64,000 nt of DNA from an uncultured Paracoccaceae bacterium (lineage in GTDB: Bacteria > Pseudomonadota > Alphaproteobacteria > Rhodobacterales > Rhodobacteraceae). A program made the translations under genes and the position numbers. The DNA is taken from the NCBI GenBank assembly GCA_947487205.1, contig CANKVU010000015.1:1-64000 (forward strand). Reading direction: 5' to 3'. Shown piece after piece: positions 35,481-43,770 of this stretch; position 1 is the first letter of the stretch, and every line of letters starts with the position of its first letter. A model generated the notes under the pieces. The model was not told the DNA's origin. It did no database searches and saw nothing but the letters and a program-made list of their open reading frames with translations.

Positions 35481-38400
35481 ATGCCCAAGAGCTTCGCAAC
35501 ACAGAAATTCTCCGGCCTCGGAGCGTCCAAGGCATCGGACGGTCTTGAGCTTATCACCTTCGTCGAGGGGGTGAAGGCCTCCAAGGACACCCCGATCTCC
35601 GAAGGGGACGCGCTGACCTTCGACCTCAAGGGCTCCGTTCCGGGGCGCGCGATCTGGGGCGAGGTGGTGACGATCGAGGTCGACGGGCGGGACGGCCCCG
35701 GCCTGACCACCGACCAGTTGCGCGCCGGCGTCGCGCTGCCGGCGCCGGCCTTCGATGTTTCGCTGCGAGGGCGCCTCGGCCACGGCCGGAACACGGTCCA
35801 CGGCGTCTCGTGCGTTCCCGAGCGGGGCCGGAAACCGGCGGCCCCGTTCGCCAAGGGCGCCCTGCCCGATCTGACCCTGAGCGAAGGGTCGGGCGTGACG
35901 ACCGTCGATGCGGCCGCGGATTTCGTCGGCGACGACCTGGTCTTCGCGTTGCCGGTGGCGCCCCGGGGCGTGACCCTGGAGGCCGGGCCGGGCCTGGTGG
36001 CCATAGATACCCAAGCGACCGGACCGCTTTCGGGGGTAACGATCGTCGTCCGGGCCACGAACGCGACGGGCAGTGCCGACAGCGCCTTCTCGCTGACCGT
36101 CGAGACGGCCGCCAACCACGCGCCGATCGCGACCGGCGACAGCGCCACCGTCGCTGCCGGGGCCACGATCCTCATCGATGTCCTCGCCAACGACACGGAT
36201 CTCGACGGCGACGACCTCCGGGTCGTCGACGCGACCACCGATATCGGAACCGTGTCCCTCGGCTCGGCCCCCAACCATCTCCTGACCTTCGATGCCGGCG
36301 GATTGTCCGCCGGTGACGTGGCGACGATCGTCTACACCGTCTCCGACGGCACCGATACCGCCATCGGGGAAGCAACCGTCACCGTCGTGGCAGCGGCCAA
36401 CCGCCCGCCCGTCGCGACCGGCGACAACGCCATCGTGTCCGTCGACGGCACCGTTCTCGTCGATGTCCTCGCCAATGACCTGGACCTCGATGGCGACAGC
36501 CTGAAGGTCGTCGCGGCGAGCGCCAATATCGGCCGCGTCACCGTCGGCCCCGCGCCCGACTATCTCCTCAGCTTCGACGCTGCAGGATTGTCGGCGGGCG
36601 ATGTGGCGACCATCGCCTATACCGTTTCGGACGGGACCGACACGGCCGCCGGAGAGGCAACCGTCACAGTCGAGGCCTCGAAGGACGCCCTCTACCGGGA
36701 CATCCTGTCCCTGAGCGATCCCGCGAATGCGGGCCGGACCTCGACCAAGCCGCTGACCGTCGTCGATGCGGCCAACCCGCCCGCCGGCAGCTGGTGGCGG
36801 GGCGACATCAACGAACTGATCGTCGACGGGACCGACGTGGTCTTCGAGGATCTCGATTTCCGGGGCCTGCACGTTCAGGTCGAAGGGACGAACATCACCT
36901 TCCGCCAATGCCTGTTCGGCTATGCCGATGGCGAGGCCAGCGGCCCCGGCAAGTACTACGTCTCGCCGGGGGTGGGGGCGTCGAATGTGCTCTTCGAGGA
37001 TTGCACGCTCGACGGCGGCGGCGATCTGAGCCACCGGGCGGCTTGCGTGGTCTTCGACGGGATCGCGCCGGATGGCGCCAAGGACGTGACCTTCCGGCGC
37101 TTTCGCTGCGTGAACGTCGCGTCCGATTATATCAAGCCCGGCGGTGTGCGGACCCTGTTCGACCGCGTCTATATGGGCCTGGCACGGAACGTTCCCGACA
37201 AGACGACCTATTACAATCCGGCCCTGGCCTATGCGGCCGGGGCCCACGTCCTCTACGACGTGGGCCAGAGCTACCGGCTCTACAAGGCAGTCGAGGATGT
37301 CCCCCCGGGCGAGGAACCCTCGGGCAGCACCACGGCGACCGCCTACTGGAAGAACGACGACAAGCATCTCGACGGCTTCCAGGTGGCCTCGTTCAAGGAC
37401 ATGACGATCCGGGACACGCTGATCGAGATGTTCTCGAAAGATGCGGACGGAAACCTGATCGCCATCGGCGTCACCAATGCCCTGCGTTTCGCACCGAACA
37501 CGAACCGCGACCGCACCTACGACAATCTGCTGATCTCGGGCATGGTCATTCGGGCGCCATATGGCGGCTTCTATCCGATCTCCTTCTCCACCAACATCCG
37601 GGGCTGGCGGAAAGACATCACCTATTCGACCAGCGTGCAGAAGTATTGCCGGGTCGGGTGCGCGGTCTTCCAATCGCGGATCGACGACAACCTCGGCAAT
37701 GATCCGACCCTCGACCCCGCGGCCTGGGCCCCGGTCCGCGACTATGCCATGCCCGGCCCCCTCAGGGTGGAGAACCTGTGGCTCTCGGCCGGGCGCAACG
37801 GGGGGCAGGCATTGTTCAACTCGGGCTCTTCCATGCCGATCTCGTCCGCGATCATGACCGATCCGTCCGGCGATCCGCTTCCGGACCATGCCCGTCCGAA
37901 CCTCGAAATCGTCGAAAGCCGCCCCACGCCCGGTTTCGGGAGCGGACGCCTGTGCACGAACGAGATCGCGCATGAAAGATACGACCCCGCGCAGGAATTC
38001 GTCATCACTCCCACCGCCTACAAGACCGTCCTCTGGACCGGAAAGCGGATCTCCGCCCTGCCGCTCTATGTCGGGGGGATCGGCGTGGGGGCCATCGGCG
38101 AGGACGGCGCCCTCTACACGGTGGACGGAGAGGGAGTGACGCTTTCGGATAACGTGGATGGGACCTTCTCCCTGACGCTCTACGACCATGCAGGGAACGC
38201 GATGGAGGGCTCCCTGCAGATCCCGACGAAGACGGCCACCGCGATCTCCCGGCCGGCGAGCGTGCCGACGGGAGGGCCGGCATGGGGGTCGGTGGACAAG
38301 GACGCCCCTGCCCTGTCGGACCTCTCCACGGACCAGACCGCGAACCGGATCGGCTGGACGATCACCACCGACGAGGACAACGGAACGCTGTTCGGCGTCC

Positions 38401-39251
38401 TCCTGCCCGCCGGATCCCCCGCCCCCTCCGGGGAGGAAATCATCGCAGGCACGGACGGGAGCGGTGCCGCGGCGACCGCCTCCTTCGAGGTGGAGGTCAC
38501 GGAGGCGGGCATCCTGACCGGATCCATTGCCGGTTTGCCGGAGGCCACGGAATACGACCTCCACATCGTTCAGCGCGACGAGGCCCTGAACATTTCTGCG
38601 CCACGGAGCGTGGCCACCCATACCGACACCTCCGAGATCCTGGCCCGCCGGCTTGCCGGTACGACCACGGCGCCCCGCCTCAACATTCCCAACGGCCTGG
38701 CGGCAAACGGCAAGGGAGAGATCACCGTCCTGGTCCGCATGGCCATCGGCGATGCGACCGCGGTGAGCACGGTGCATCGCTTCATCGAGGCCCATGGTCG
38801 CGAATTCGCGTTCGAACTCGACCTTCGAGGCAACAATTCCTACCGGCGCGCCCAATGGTCCGCCGAACAGGGCGGATCCAACGCCATATTCCTTGCAAGC
38901 TACGCCCCCGATCATTGTTTCGGCAAGGTTCCGGCCACCTTCGTCATGTCGATCACGCTCGATGACGGGAGCGGGAACGCCATCGCGCGGATCTGGAAGA
39001 ACGGGGTCCTGCTCGGGGAGAAGGTCAAGGCGGCGGCGAGCAACACGACCTGGTCGCAACGGGACATCTACATGAACTTCATGTCCTCGGTGAATATCGC
39101 CGTGAACGATTTCGCCGTGTGGCGGGCCTTCACTCCGGATGGCAGCCTGCCCGACGATGCCAGCCTGGTGGCGCCGCGCCTGACCGGCGGCGCGGATGTC
39201 TTCAACGCGCCACCGGCCCCTTACGTGAAATCGGGCGCCGACTTCGTGTGA
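35481..39251 (+). CDS. Giant surface protein: Ig/cadherin-like repeats, beta-helix, carbohydrate-binding and LamG-like modules
   Basis: 1256 residues, no signal peptide. Residues 1-100 are an N-terminal domain of unknown type. Residues 212-305 and 307-400 are two tandem Ig/cadherin-like modules (HAPIATGDSATV... and RPPVATGDNAIV..., each with LxxDVLANDxDLDGD). About 430-720 is a right-handed parallel beta-helix (ELIVDGTDVVFEDLDFRGL, GASNVLFEDCTLDGGGD). It is interrupted near 577-622 and again near 723-754 by segments resembling CBM5/12-type carbohydrate-binding motifs (AYAAGAHVLYDVGQSYRLYKA; NDPTLDPAAWAPV). A fibronectin-like stretch is near 965-1060, and a LamG-like domain occupies about 1070-1235. 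The protein is likely an adhesin or polysaccharide-active enzyme delivered outside the cell, perhaps by a type I system. Confidence 0.72.
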   Translation: MPKSFATQKFSGLGASKASDGLELITFVEGVKASKDTPISEGDALTFDLKGSVPGRAIWGEVVTIEVDGRDGPGLTTDQLRAGVALPAPAFDVSLRGRLGHGRNTVHGVSCVPERGRKPAAPFAKGALPDLTLSEGSGVTTVDAAADFVGDDLVFALPVAPRGVTLEAGPGLVAIDTQATGPLSGVTIVVRATNATGSADSAFSLTVETAANHAPIATGDSATVAAGATILIDVLANDTDLDGDDLRVVDATTDIGTVSLGSAPNHLLTFDAGGLSAGDVATIVYTVSDGTDTAIGEATVTVVAAANRPPVATGDNAIVSVDGTVLVDVLANDLDLDGDSLKVVAASANIGRVTVGPAPDYLLSFDAAGLSAGDVATIAYTVSDGTDTAAGEATVTVEASKDALYRDILSLSDPANAGRTSTKPLTVVDAANPPAGSWWRGDINELIVDGTDVVFEDLDFRGLHVQVEGTNITFRQCLFGYADGEASGPGKYYVSPGVGASNVLFEDCTLDGGGDLSHRAACVVFDGIAPDGAKDVTFRRFRCVNVASDYIKPGGVRTLFDRVYMGLARNVPDKTTYYNPALAYAAGAHVLYDVGQSYRLYKAVEDVPPGEEPSGSTTATAYWKNDDKHLDGFQVASFKDMTIRDTLIEMFSKDADGNLIAIGVTNALRFAPNTNRDRTYDNLLISGMVIRAPYGGFYPISFSTNIRGWRKDITYSTSVQKYCRVGCAVFQSRIDDNLGNDPTLDPAAWAPVRDYAMPGPLRVENLWLSAGRNGGQALFNSGSSMPISSAIMTDPSGDPLPDHARPNLEIVESRPTPGFGSGRLCTNEIAHERYDPAQEFVITPTAYKTVLWTGKRISALPLYVGGIGVGAIGEDGALYTVDGEGVTLSDNVDGTFSLTLYDHAGNAMEGSLQIPTKTATAISRPASVPTGGPAWGSVDKDAPALSDLSTDQTANRIGWTITTDEDNGTLFGVLLPAGSPAPSGEEIIAGTDGSGAAATASFEVEVTEAGILTGSIAGLPEATEYDLHIVQRDEALNISAPRSVATHTDTSEILARRLAGTTTAPRLNIPNGLAANGKGEITVLVRMAIGDATAVSTVHRFIEAHGREFAFELDLRGNNSYRRAQWSAEQGGSNAIFLASYAPDHCFGKVPATFVMSITLDDGSGNAIARIWKNGVLLGEKVKAAASNTTWSQRDIYMNFMSSVNIAVNDFAVWRAFTPDGSLPDDASLVAPRLTGGADVFNAPPAPYVKSGADFV
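36114..36680 (+). repeat. Two tandem ~285-bp repeats encoding Ig/cadherin-like modules
   Basis: Copy 1 spans about 36114-36398 and copy 2 about 36399-36680. The second half of each unit is nearly identical in protein (AGLSAGDVATIxYTVSDGTDTA, EATVTV), while the first half has diverged. The period is 95 codons, in frame, so copy number can change by recombination without disrupting the reading frame. Confidence 0.8.
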
Positions 39252-39258
39252 CCCCCGG

Positions 39259-39290
39259 GGGGCGGCGGGCAAACCGCCGCCCCTTCCTCC
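39259..39290 (+). terminator. GC-rich hairpin downstream of the beta-helix gene
   Basis: GGGGCGGCGG (39259-39268), loop GCAAA, CCGCCGCCCC (39274-39283), followed by TTCCTCC. A perfect 10-bp stem 7 nt after the stop at 39251. The tail is only pyrimidine-rich rather than a pure T run, so termination efficiency is uncertain. Confidence 0.55.
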
Positions 39291-39457
39291 AACCCGTCGC
39301 GGCTCACGCGCCGCCGGCCCCGGGCGGACCAGCCCCGGGCCTTCGATTGTCCGCTGCCCGGATACCCTCTTTCGCTCCCGCGACGCGGCACCTTGACCTC
39401 GGGCGGCCGGGTCGGGATGGAAGGCCGAGATCCGATCCGCCCTTCGAAGGACCCGCC

Positions 39458-40657
39458 ATGCCAGATCCCCGCCGTGTGCTCATCGTGGTCGAGAACCTGC
39501 CCGTGCCGCTCGACCGGCGGGTCTGGCTCGAGGCCACGACCCTGACCGAGGCCGGCTACCACGTCTCGGTCATCTGCCCCACCGGGCGGGGATGGGACGC
39601 TCCCTACGAGGAGATCGACGGCGTCCACATCTACCGCTATCCCGAGCCGCCCGAGGCGCATTCCGGCGCGAAGGCCTATGCGATCGAGTACGGGCAGGCG
39701 CTGCGGCACATGTTCCGCCTTGCACGCCAGGTCCATGCCGAACAGGGCTTCGACGTCATCCACGGCTGCAATCCGCCCGACCTGATCTTCCTCCTGGCCC
39801 GGGCCTGGCGGCGGAAGGGGGTGCGCTACCTCTTCGACCACCACGATGTCTGCCCCGAATTGTTCGAAGCGAAATTCGGCAGGAAGGGAATGCTGCACCG
39901 GGTCATGCTGCTCTGGGAACGGATGACCTTCGCCACCGCCCAGGTCTCCATCGCCACGAACGAGAGCTTTCGCCGGATCGCCATGGAGCGGGGCGGCATG
40001 GCCCCCGAGGATGTCTTCGTCGTGCGCTCCGCCCCCAAGGTGGAGAAGTTCATCCCCGGCCCGGGCGACCCCGCCCATCGCCATGACGCGGGCACGGTGC
40101 TGGGCTATGTGGGCGTGATCGGCCAGCAGGAGGGGATGGACCTGCTGATCGCCGCGCTCGACCACCTGGTGAACGACATGGGGCGCGGTGACGTGCACCT
40201 GGTGATCGTCGGCTTCGGGCCGCATGTGGAGGAGGTGGAACGCGACGTGACCGCGCGCGGGCTCGACGCCCATGTCACCTTCACCGGCGCGCTCTACGAC
40301 CGGGCGTTGCTCGACGTGCTGAACGTCATCGATATCGGCGTGGCGCCGGACCCCAAGAACGCGATGAACGACATCTCCACCATGAACAAGGTCATGGAAT
40401 ACATGACGCTGGAAAAGCCGGTGGTGCAGTTCGACCTGACCGAGGGACGGGCGAGCGCCGGCGAGGCCTCGCTCTATGCCAGGGCCAACGATCCGCGGGA
40501 TTTCGCCGCCCGGATCGCCGAGTTGATGGACGATCCAGAACTGGGTGCCCGCATGGGCCGGCAGGGCCGTGAACGGGTTCTGGACCGGCTTTCCTGGTCG
40601 CATTCGGCACCGCAACTCCTTGCCGCCTACGACCGGATCTTTGCCAAGGCTGGCTGA
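39458..40657 (+). CDS. Family 4 glycosyltransferase (WbuB-like)
   Basis: 399 residues from the ATG at 39458, with AAGG 8 nt upstream. N-domain: VLIVVENLPVPLDRRVWLEATTL, a start shared by WbuB-like family 4 enzymes, then DVIHGCNPPDLIFLLA. C-domain: LGYVGVIGQQEGMDLLIAAL, LVIVGFGPHVEEVE, VTFTGALYDRALLDVL and the donor-binding MNKVMEYMTLEKPVVQFDL. Typical of transfer to undecaprenyl-linked oligosaccharides. Isolated plus-strand gene between the beta-helix gene and the replication module. Confidence 0.88.
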   Translation: MPDPRRVLIVVENLPVPLDRRVWLEATTLTEAGYHVSVICPTGRGWDAPYEEIDGVHIYRYPEPPEAHSGAKAYAIEYGQALRHMFRLARQVHAEQGFDVIHGCNPPDLIFLLARAWRRKGVRYLFDHHDVCPELFEAKFGRKGMLHRVMLLWERMTFATAQVSIATNESFRRIAMERGGMAPEDVFVVRSAPKVEKFIPGPGDPAHRHDAGTVLGYVGVIGQQEGMDLLIAALDHLVNDMGRGDVHLVIVGFGPHVEEVERDVTARGLDAHVTFTGALYDRALLDVLNVIDIGVAPDPKNAMNDISTMNKVMEYMTLEKPVVQFDLTEGRASAGEASLYARANDPRDFAARIAELMDDPELGARMGRQGRERVLDRLSWSHSAPQLLAAYDRIFAKAG

Positions 40658-40774
40658 CCCCGGACCCGCAGCATGCGTCGCGTTCCGCATGATCGGGGCG
40701 CGAAATAGCCACGGAACCGCCACGATTCGGCACGACGTTCCCCGCATCCAGCCCCAGCGGATAGCGGAACCCTC

Positions 40775-40972
40775 ATGCTCCTTGGATGTCTTCTTGTCGG
40801 AATGGCCAGCGGCGCCATCGCCGCCCTTTCCATCCTGGTATCCGGGCTGGGCATATGGCTGGCGCTTCTGGCCTATTCCGCCACCGGCGCCGTCGCGCTT
40901 TGCCTCGCCGCCGCTTTCGCCTGCCTCCTGAGACGGGCCGAGCCGCGCGCGAGGGCCACGGGCATCGCCTGA
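40775..40972 (+). CDS. Small two-span membrane protein of unknown function
   Basis: 65 residues: two hydrophobic helices (MASGAIAALSILVSGLGIWLALLAYSA region and GAVALCLAAAFACLLRR) followed by a basic tail. No strong ribosome-binding site. The composition is that of a membrane protein rather than a GC artefact, and small proteins with a similar double-helix pattern are frequent in this bacterial group. It ends just before the 38-bp palindrome at 40978. Confidence 0.55.
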   Translation: MLLGCLLVGMASGAIAALSILVSGLGIWLALLAYSATGAVALCLAAAFACLLRRAEPRARATGIA

Positions 40973-40977
40973 CCCCT

Positions 40978-41015
40978 GCGGGAGCGATGTTTCGCGCGCG
41001 AAACATCGCTCCCGC
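40978..41015. repeat. 38-bp perfect palindrome with a parS-like core
   Basis: The centre, TGTTTCGCGCGCGAAACA at 40988-41005, matches the site between parA and parB. Symmetry continues outward for ten more bases on each side (GCGGGAGCGA / TCGCTCCCGC), with no mismatch. It lies in the 44-bp gap between the convergent small membrane gene (stop 40972) and parB (stop 41017). It could serve both as a partition site and, as RNA hairpin, as a bidirectional transcription stop; there is no T tract. Confidence 0.75.
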
Positions 41016-41016
41016 C

Positions 41017-41991
41017 TCATTCGCGCAGGCGCTCTTCCAGCCATGACCTCAGATCATCCCGGAAGTCGGAATTCAGGGCGGCGCCTGACAGGCGGATGCT
41101 GCCGTCCCGCCCTTCCTCGTAGTCGAGCCCCGGCCCGACCCTGACCCGCTGCGGATCTGGAGCGGCGCGGCGGGGTTCGGACGCGGATTTCGAAGGGGAC
41201 AAGGCCGCCGAGAGAAGGGCCTGTTCGGCCTCCATCCCCGCCGGCGCTGCCGCATCCAGGCGCTTGGCCAGGGCGGCTCCCAGGGTGGTGTCGGCGTCCA
41301 GCGCCTGGGCGAGCCGCAGGCCCAGCCGCTCGCCGATCGCCGCGGGGTGCCGAAGATGCCCGTCGAGCGCCGAGACCAGGATCGCGAAGCTGCCGATCTT
41401 GGATCGCTTCGAGCGCGAGGCAGCGTGGAACAGGCTTCGCAGAGCCGCACCCAGGTCGGGATAGACGCCTTGTTCCACCGCCTTCACCGCGATCCGGGCG
41501 CGCTCGTAATGGCTGAGCCCGACGCGGATCTCGTTTTCCTCGACCATGGCGAGATAAGCGTCCTCGGCCTCCCGCGGGGTCCGCAGCAGGGCCAGGACGG
41601 TGTCGCGGCCCATCCGGCGCAGCGCCTCGATCCGCCGCCAGCCCGAGATCAGCCCGTAGCGATCGCCCCCCAGATCTGCGACCTCGATCGGGACCTGCTG
41701 GCCCCTGGCCGCGAGCGAGGCCACGAGGGCCGCCATTTCCTCCTCGTCGACGCCAAGCCGGTCGCGGACGAGATAGGCCGCATCGATGGCGGCGAGCGGC
41801 AGCTCGATCACCATGCGGCCGGTTTCGCGCGCCTCCGTCAGGGCCTGGGCCAGTTCGGCGGCCGCCGCGTTCCGGGCCGCGTCGCCGGCGATTCCGGCGA
41901 TCGGGGCAGGGGCCGCGCGCAGGGGCGCGGCCTCGTCGCCCGAGGACAGGAAGTCGGGCCGGGCGGAGGACAGGCGCTTGCGTCGGGCCAT
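41017..41991 (-). CDS. parB: Plasmid partition protein ParB
   Basis: 324 residues from the ATG at 41991. ParB/Spo0J N-domain segments: VIELPLAAIDAAYLVRDRLGVDEEEM, ALVASLAARGQQVPIEVADLG, YGLISGWRRIEALRRMG and MVEENEIRVGLSHYERARI, with GSFAILVSALDGHLRHPAAIG in the DNA-binding helix-turn-helix region. The CTP-binding patch appears as GWRR and ENEIR. It loads at parS-like palindromes next to the gene. Downstream of parA in the same direction; 39 bp separate the two genes. Confidence 0.93.
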   Translation of the reverse strand: MARRKRLSSARPDFLSSGDEAAPLRAAPAPIAGIAGDAARNAAAAELAQALTEARETGRMVIELPLAAIDAAYLVRDRLGVDEEEMAALVASLAARGQQVPIEVADLGGDRYGLISGWRRIEALRRMGRDTVLALLRTPREAEDAYLAMVEENEIRVGLSHYERARIAVKAVEQGVYPDLGAALRSLFHAASRSKRSKIGSFAILVSALDGHLRHPAAIGERLGLRLAQALDADTTLGAALAKRLDAAAPAGMEAEQALLSAALSPSKSASEPRRAAPDPQRVRVGPGLDYEEGRDGSIRLSGAALNSDFRDDLRSWLEERLRE

Positions 41992-42010
41992 CTCAGATCT
42001 CCCTCGGGGA

Positions 42011-42028
42011 TGTTTCGCGCGCGAAACA
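42011..42028. promoter_or_regulatory. parS-like palindrome between parA and parB
   Basis: TGTTTCGCGCGCGAAACA, an 18-bp perfect palindrome in the 39-bp gap between the parA stop and the parB start. It has the TGTTTC...GAAACA arms of bacterial chromosomal parS but a 6-bp core (GCGCGC) in place of the usual 4-bp core, which would separate plasmid from chromosomal ParB binding. Confidence 0.75.
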
Positions 42029-42030
42029 GG

Positions 42031-43395
42031 TCATTCCGTGGCCTTCTGGTCGCGCCGCCAGGCGCCGACGATCAGGCTCTTCACCGCCGCATAGGTGGCA
42101 TCGAAGGTTTCGCGCCCGCGGGCATAGGTTTCGCGATTGAAGTCGCGGTAATCGGCCTCGTAGATGCCCTGGACCTGCTCGCCGGCCTGGCCGATGAGCG
42201 CGGTCGTGCCCTGCCTGTGAGGAGAGAGGGTCGGGCCCAGATAGGCCTGCATGAGCGCGGCGAGCTCGGCCTGCTGGCCGCCGTCGTAGCGGGTGATGAC
42301 CGCCCTGACTGCGTCCCATTCGAACGAGATGCCGGGCCGCCCCAGGGCGCGTGCAGCCACGTTCTCGCCCTCTTCGATCGACCGGAAGGTGGTCGCCAGC
42401 ATGTCGAAGAACCGGCCGGTGGAATCGAATTCCAGGAACGAGGCGCCGAGCGGCACCAGAAGGATGTCTGCGGCCGCCAACCCGTTGATCGTCAGGTATC
42501 CCAGGGCAGGGGGGGTATCGAGCAGCACGATGTCGTAATCGTCGAGCACACCGTCCTCTGCCAGCCGATCGCCGAGCGCGTCCCAGAGCTTCCACCCGCG
42601 CCCCTGCATCCGCCAGACCGGGACCTGGAACTCGGCCCAGTAGAGGTTCAGCTGCGCCCCGATCAGGTCCACGTTGGGCCAATGGGTGGCCTGGACGATA
42701 TCGCGCGCGGAAATCTCCATCGCCTCCCCGAGCGTCTCGTCCAGCGGCTGGGGCGCCTCGCCACGATCGACCGCACGCTGGTTCTGGGACCGGAGATATT
42801 CGCCGTAATGCCGGGCCAGAAGCGGAAAGACCGTCTGCCATTCGTCCGCGACCTTGCCGCCGAAGATCGAGGTCATCGACCCCTGGCTGTCGAGGTCGAC
42901 GACCAGGACCTTGTAGCCGTCCAGCGCCGCCGACATCGCCAGGTGGGCGCAGGTCGAGGTCTTGCCCACGCCGCCCTTGAAGTTCGCCACCGCCACGATC
43001 TTGGCCGGCAACCCCTCGGGGCGGAAGGGGAGGTAGTTCTTGGCCTTGGACCCTTCCCGCCCGAAGAAGGCGCGCAGCCGCAACACCTCGTCGAGTGAGA
43101 ACCACTTGGCGCCCCCCTCCGTCTCGGACCGGCCTTGGGGCAGGTCGGGGTTCTGTTTCAGCACCCGGCGGAAATGGCCCTGGGCCACGGGGATCAGGTA
43201 ACGGCAGATTTCCCATGTGGAGAACAGCCGCAATTGCCGGCCTCCGTCCTCGCCCATCCCGCGCGAGGCCAGGTCGTCCCGGCCCCGCGCACAGGCCGCC
43301 GCCACCGACGAAAAGCTGTCTGTGGAGGCTGGCGCCCCCAGAAGGGAAAGGGCCTGGTCGGGATCGATCGCCAGGTAGGGGGGGATGTCCGTCAC
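42031..43395 (-). CDS. parA: Plasmid partition ATPase ParA
   Basis: 454 residues; starts at a GTG at 43395 with AGGA 7 nt upstream. The first ~130 residues form an N-terminal helix-turn-helix-type extension (FSTWEICRYLIP, GGAKWFSLDEVLRLRAFF). The deviant Walker A VANFKGGVGKTSTCAHLA is near residue 140, DLDSQGSMTSIFGG is motif A', and DYDIVLLDTPPALGYL is Walker B. The long N-terminus is that of plasmid ParA/SopA-type proteins, which repress their own operon. The iteron region lies immediately upstream and repA is divergent. Confidence 0.94.
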   Translation of the reverse strand: MTDIPPYLAIDPDQALSLLGAPASTDSFSSVAAACARGRDDLASRGMGEDGGRQLRLFSTWEICRYLIPVAQGHFRRVLKQNPDLPQGRSETEGGAKWFSLDEVLRLRAFFGREGSKAKNYLPFRPEGLPAKIVAVANFKGGVGKTSTCAHLAMSAALDGYKVLVVDLDSQGSMTSIFGGKVADEWQTVFPLLARHYGEYLRSQNQRAVDRGEAPQPLDETLGEAMEISARDIVQATHWPNVDLIGAQLNLYWAEFQVPVWRMQGRGWKLWDALGDRLAEDGVLDDYDIVLLDTPPALGYLTINGLAAADILLVPLGASFLEFDSTGRFFDMLATTFRSIEEGENVAARALGRPGISFEWDAVRAVITRYDGGQQAELAALMQAYLGPTLSPHRQGTTALIGQAGEQVQGIYEADYRDFNRETYARGRETFDATYAAVKSLIVGAWRRDQKATE

Positions 43396-43411
43396 CGCTT
43401 GATCCTGCTCA

Positions 43412-43470
43412 TGTTCGCCTTTTTCTCAAGTGTACGTCGAAACGGCAAACATGGAAGTATAAAGCGAACA
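43412..43470. promoter_or_regulatory. Possible ParA autoregulation operator
   Basis: TGTTCGC (43412-43418) and its reverse complement GCGAACA (43464-43470) flank a 45-bp segment just upstream of parA. Such spaced inverted repeats in par promoters are often operators. Only 7 bp match, so this is suggestive. Confidence 0.35.
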
Positions 43471-43544
43471 AGACCTGATTTTCTTCGCAGGATTGCGGCT
43501 TCCAGGGGGGATTTTCCGGCCCTCGCAGGGATCGCGGCAGAAAA

Positions 43545-43610
43545 GCGCCGTTATTTTAAGTTATTTATACGTTACGGGGTTTTTCCCTGCCAAAAAAGTA
43601 CGAGTTGTCA
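43545..43610. other. AT-rich segment of the replication origin
   Basis: Between about 43551 and 43602 the sequence becomes AT-rich (TTATTTTAAG, TTATTTATAC, CCAAAAAAG) in an otherwise very GC-rich window. It lies directly next to the iterons, as expected for a DNA-unwinding element. I do not find a perfect DnaA box. Confidence 0.5.
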
Positions 43611-43640
43611 GCTCCTTCCGAGCGATCCGAGGAGGGCGGG

Positions 43641-43706
43641 CGATTCCGATCCCACGTTGCTGCGACTCCGATCCCACAATGGCCCGATTCCGATCCGCCG
43701 AAGCGC
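43641..43706 (+). repeat. Three 22-bp iterons (replication origin)
   Basis: Units at 43641-43662, 43663-43684 and 43685-43706, in perfect 22-bp phase. The 15-bp cores are CGATTCCGATCCCAC, CGACTCCGATCCCAC and CGATTCCGATCCGCC, with variable 7-bp spacers. They are 65 bp upstream of repA and next to an AT-rich stretch, the arrangement of an iteron-controlled plasmid origin. A degenerate fourth unit may precede them. Confidence 0.8.
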
Positions 43707-43770
43707 GATGGACCCGCGCCCTGTCTTGCCACTAGGGTGTCACTGAACCCCCGAAAGAGGGACGGGCAGC

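Noticed and set aside
39274-39300. CRISPR arrays, tRNA or rRNA genes anywhere in the window
   Set aside because: No spaced direct repeats of CRISPR length and no cloverleaf or rRNA-like conserved stretches were seen; the only tandem repeats are the iterons and the Ig-like modules.
41821-41832. Half-site GGTTTCGCGCGC inside parB, possible fourth parS
   Set aside because: Only one arm is present; the reading frame (ARET) explains it without a second arm.
41347-43098. 583-codon open frame antisense to parA and parB
   Set aside because: The complementary strand encodes full-length ParA and ParB with conserved motifs.
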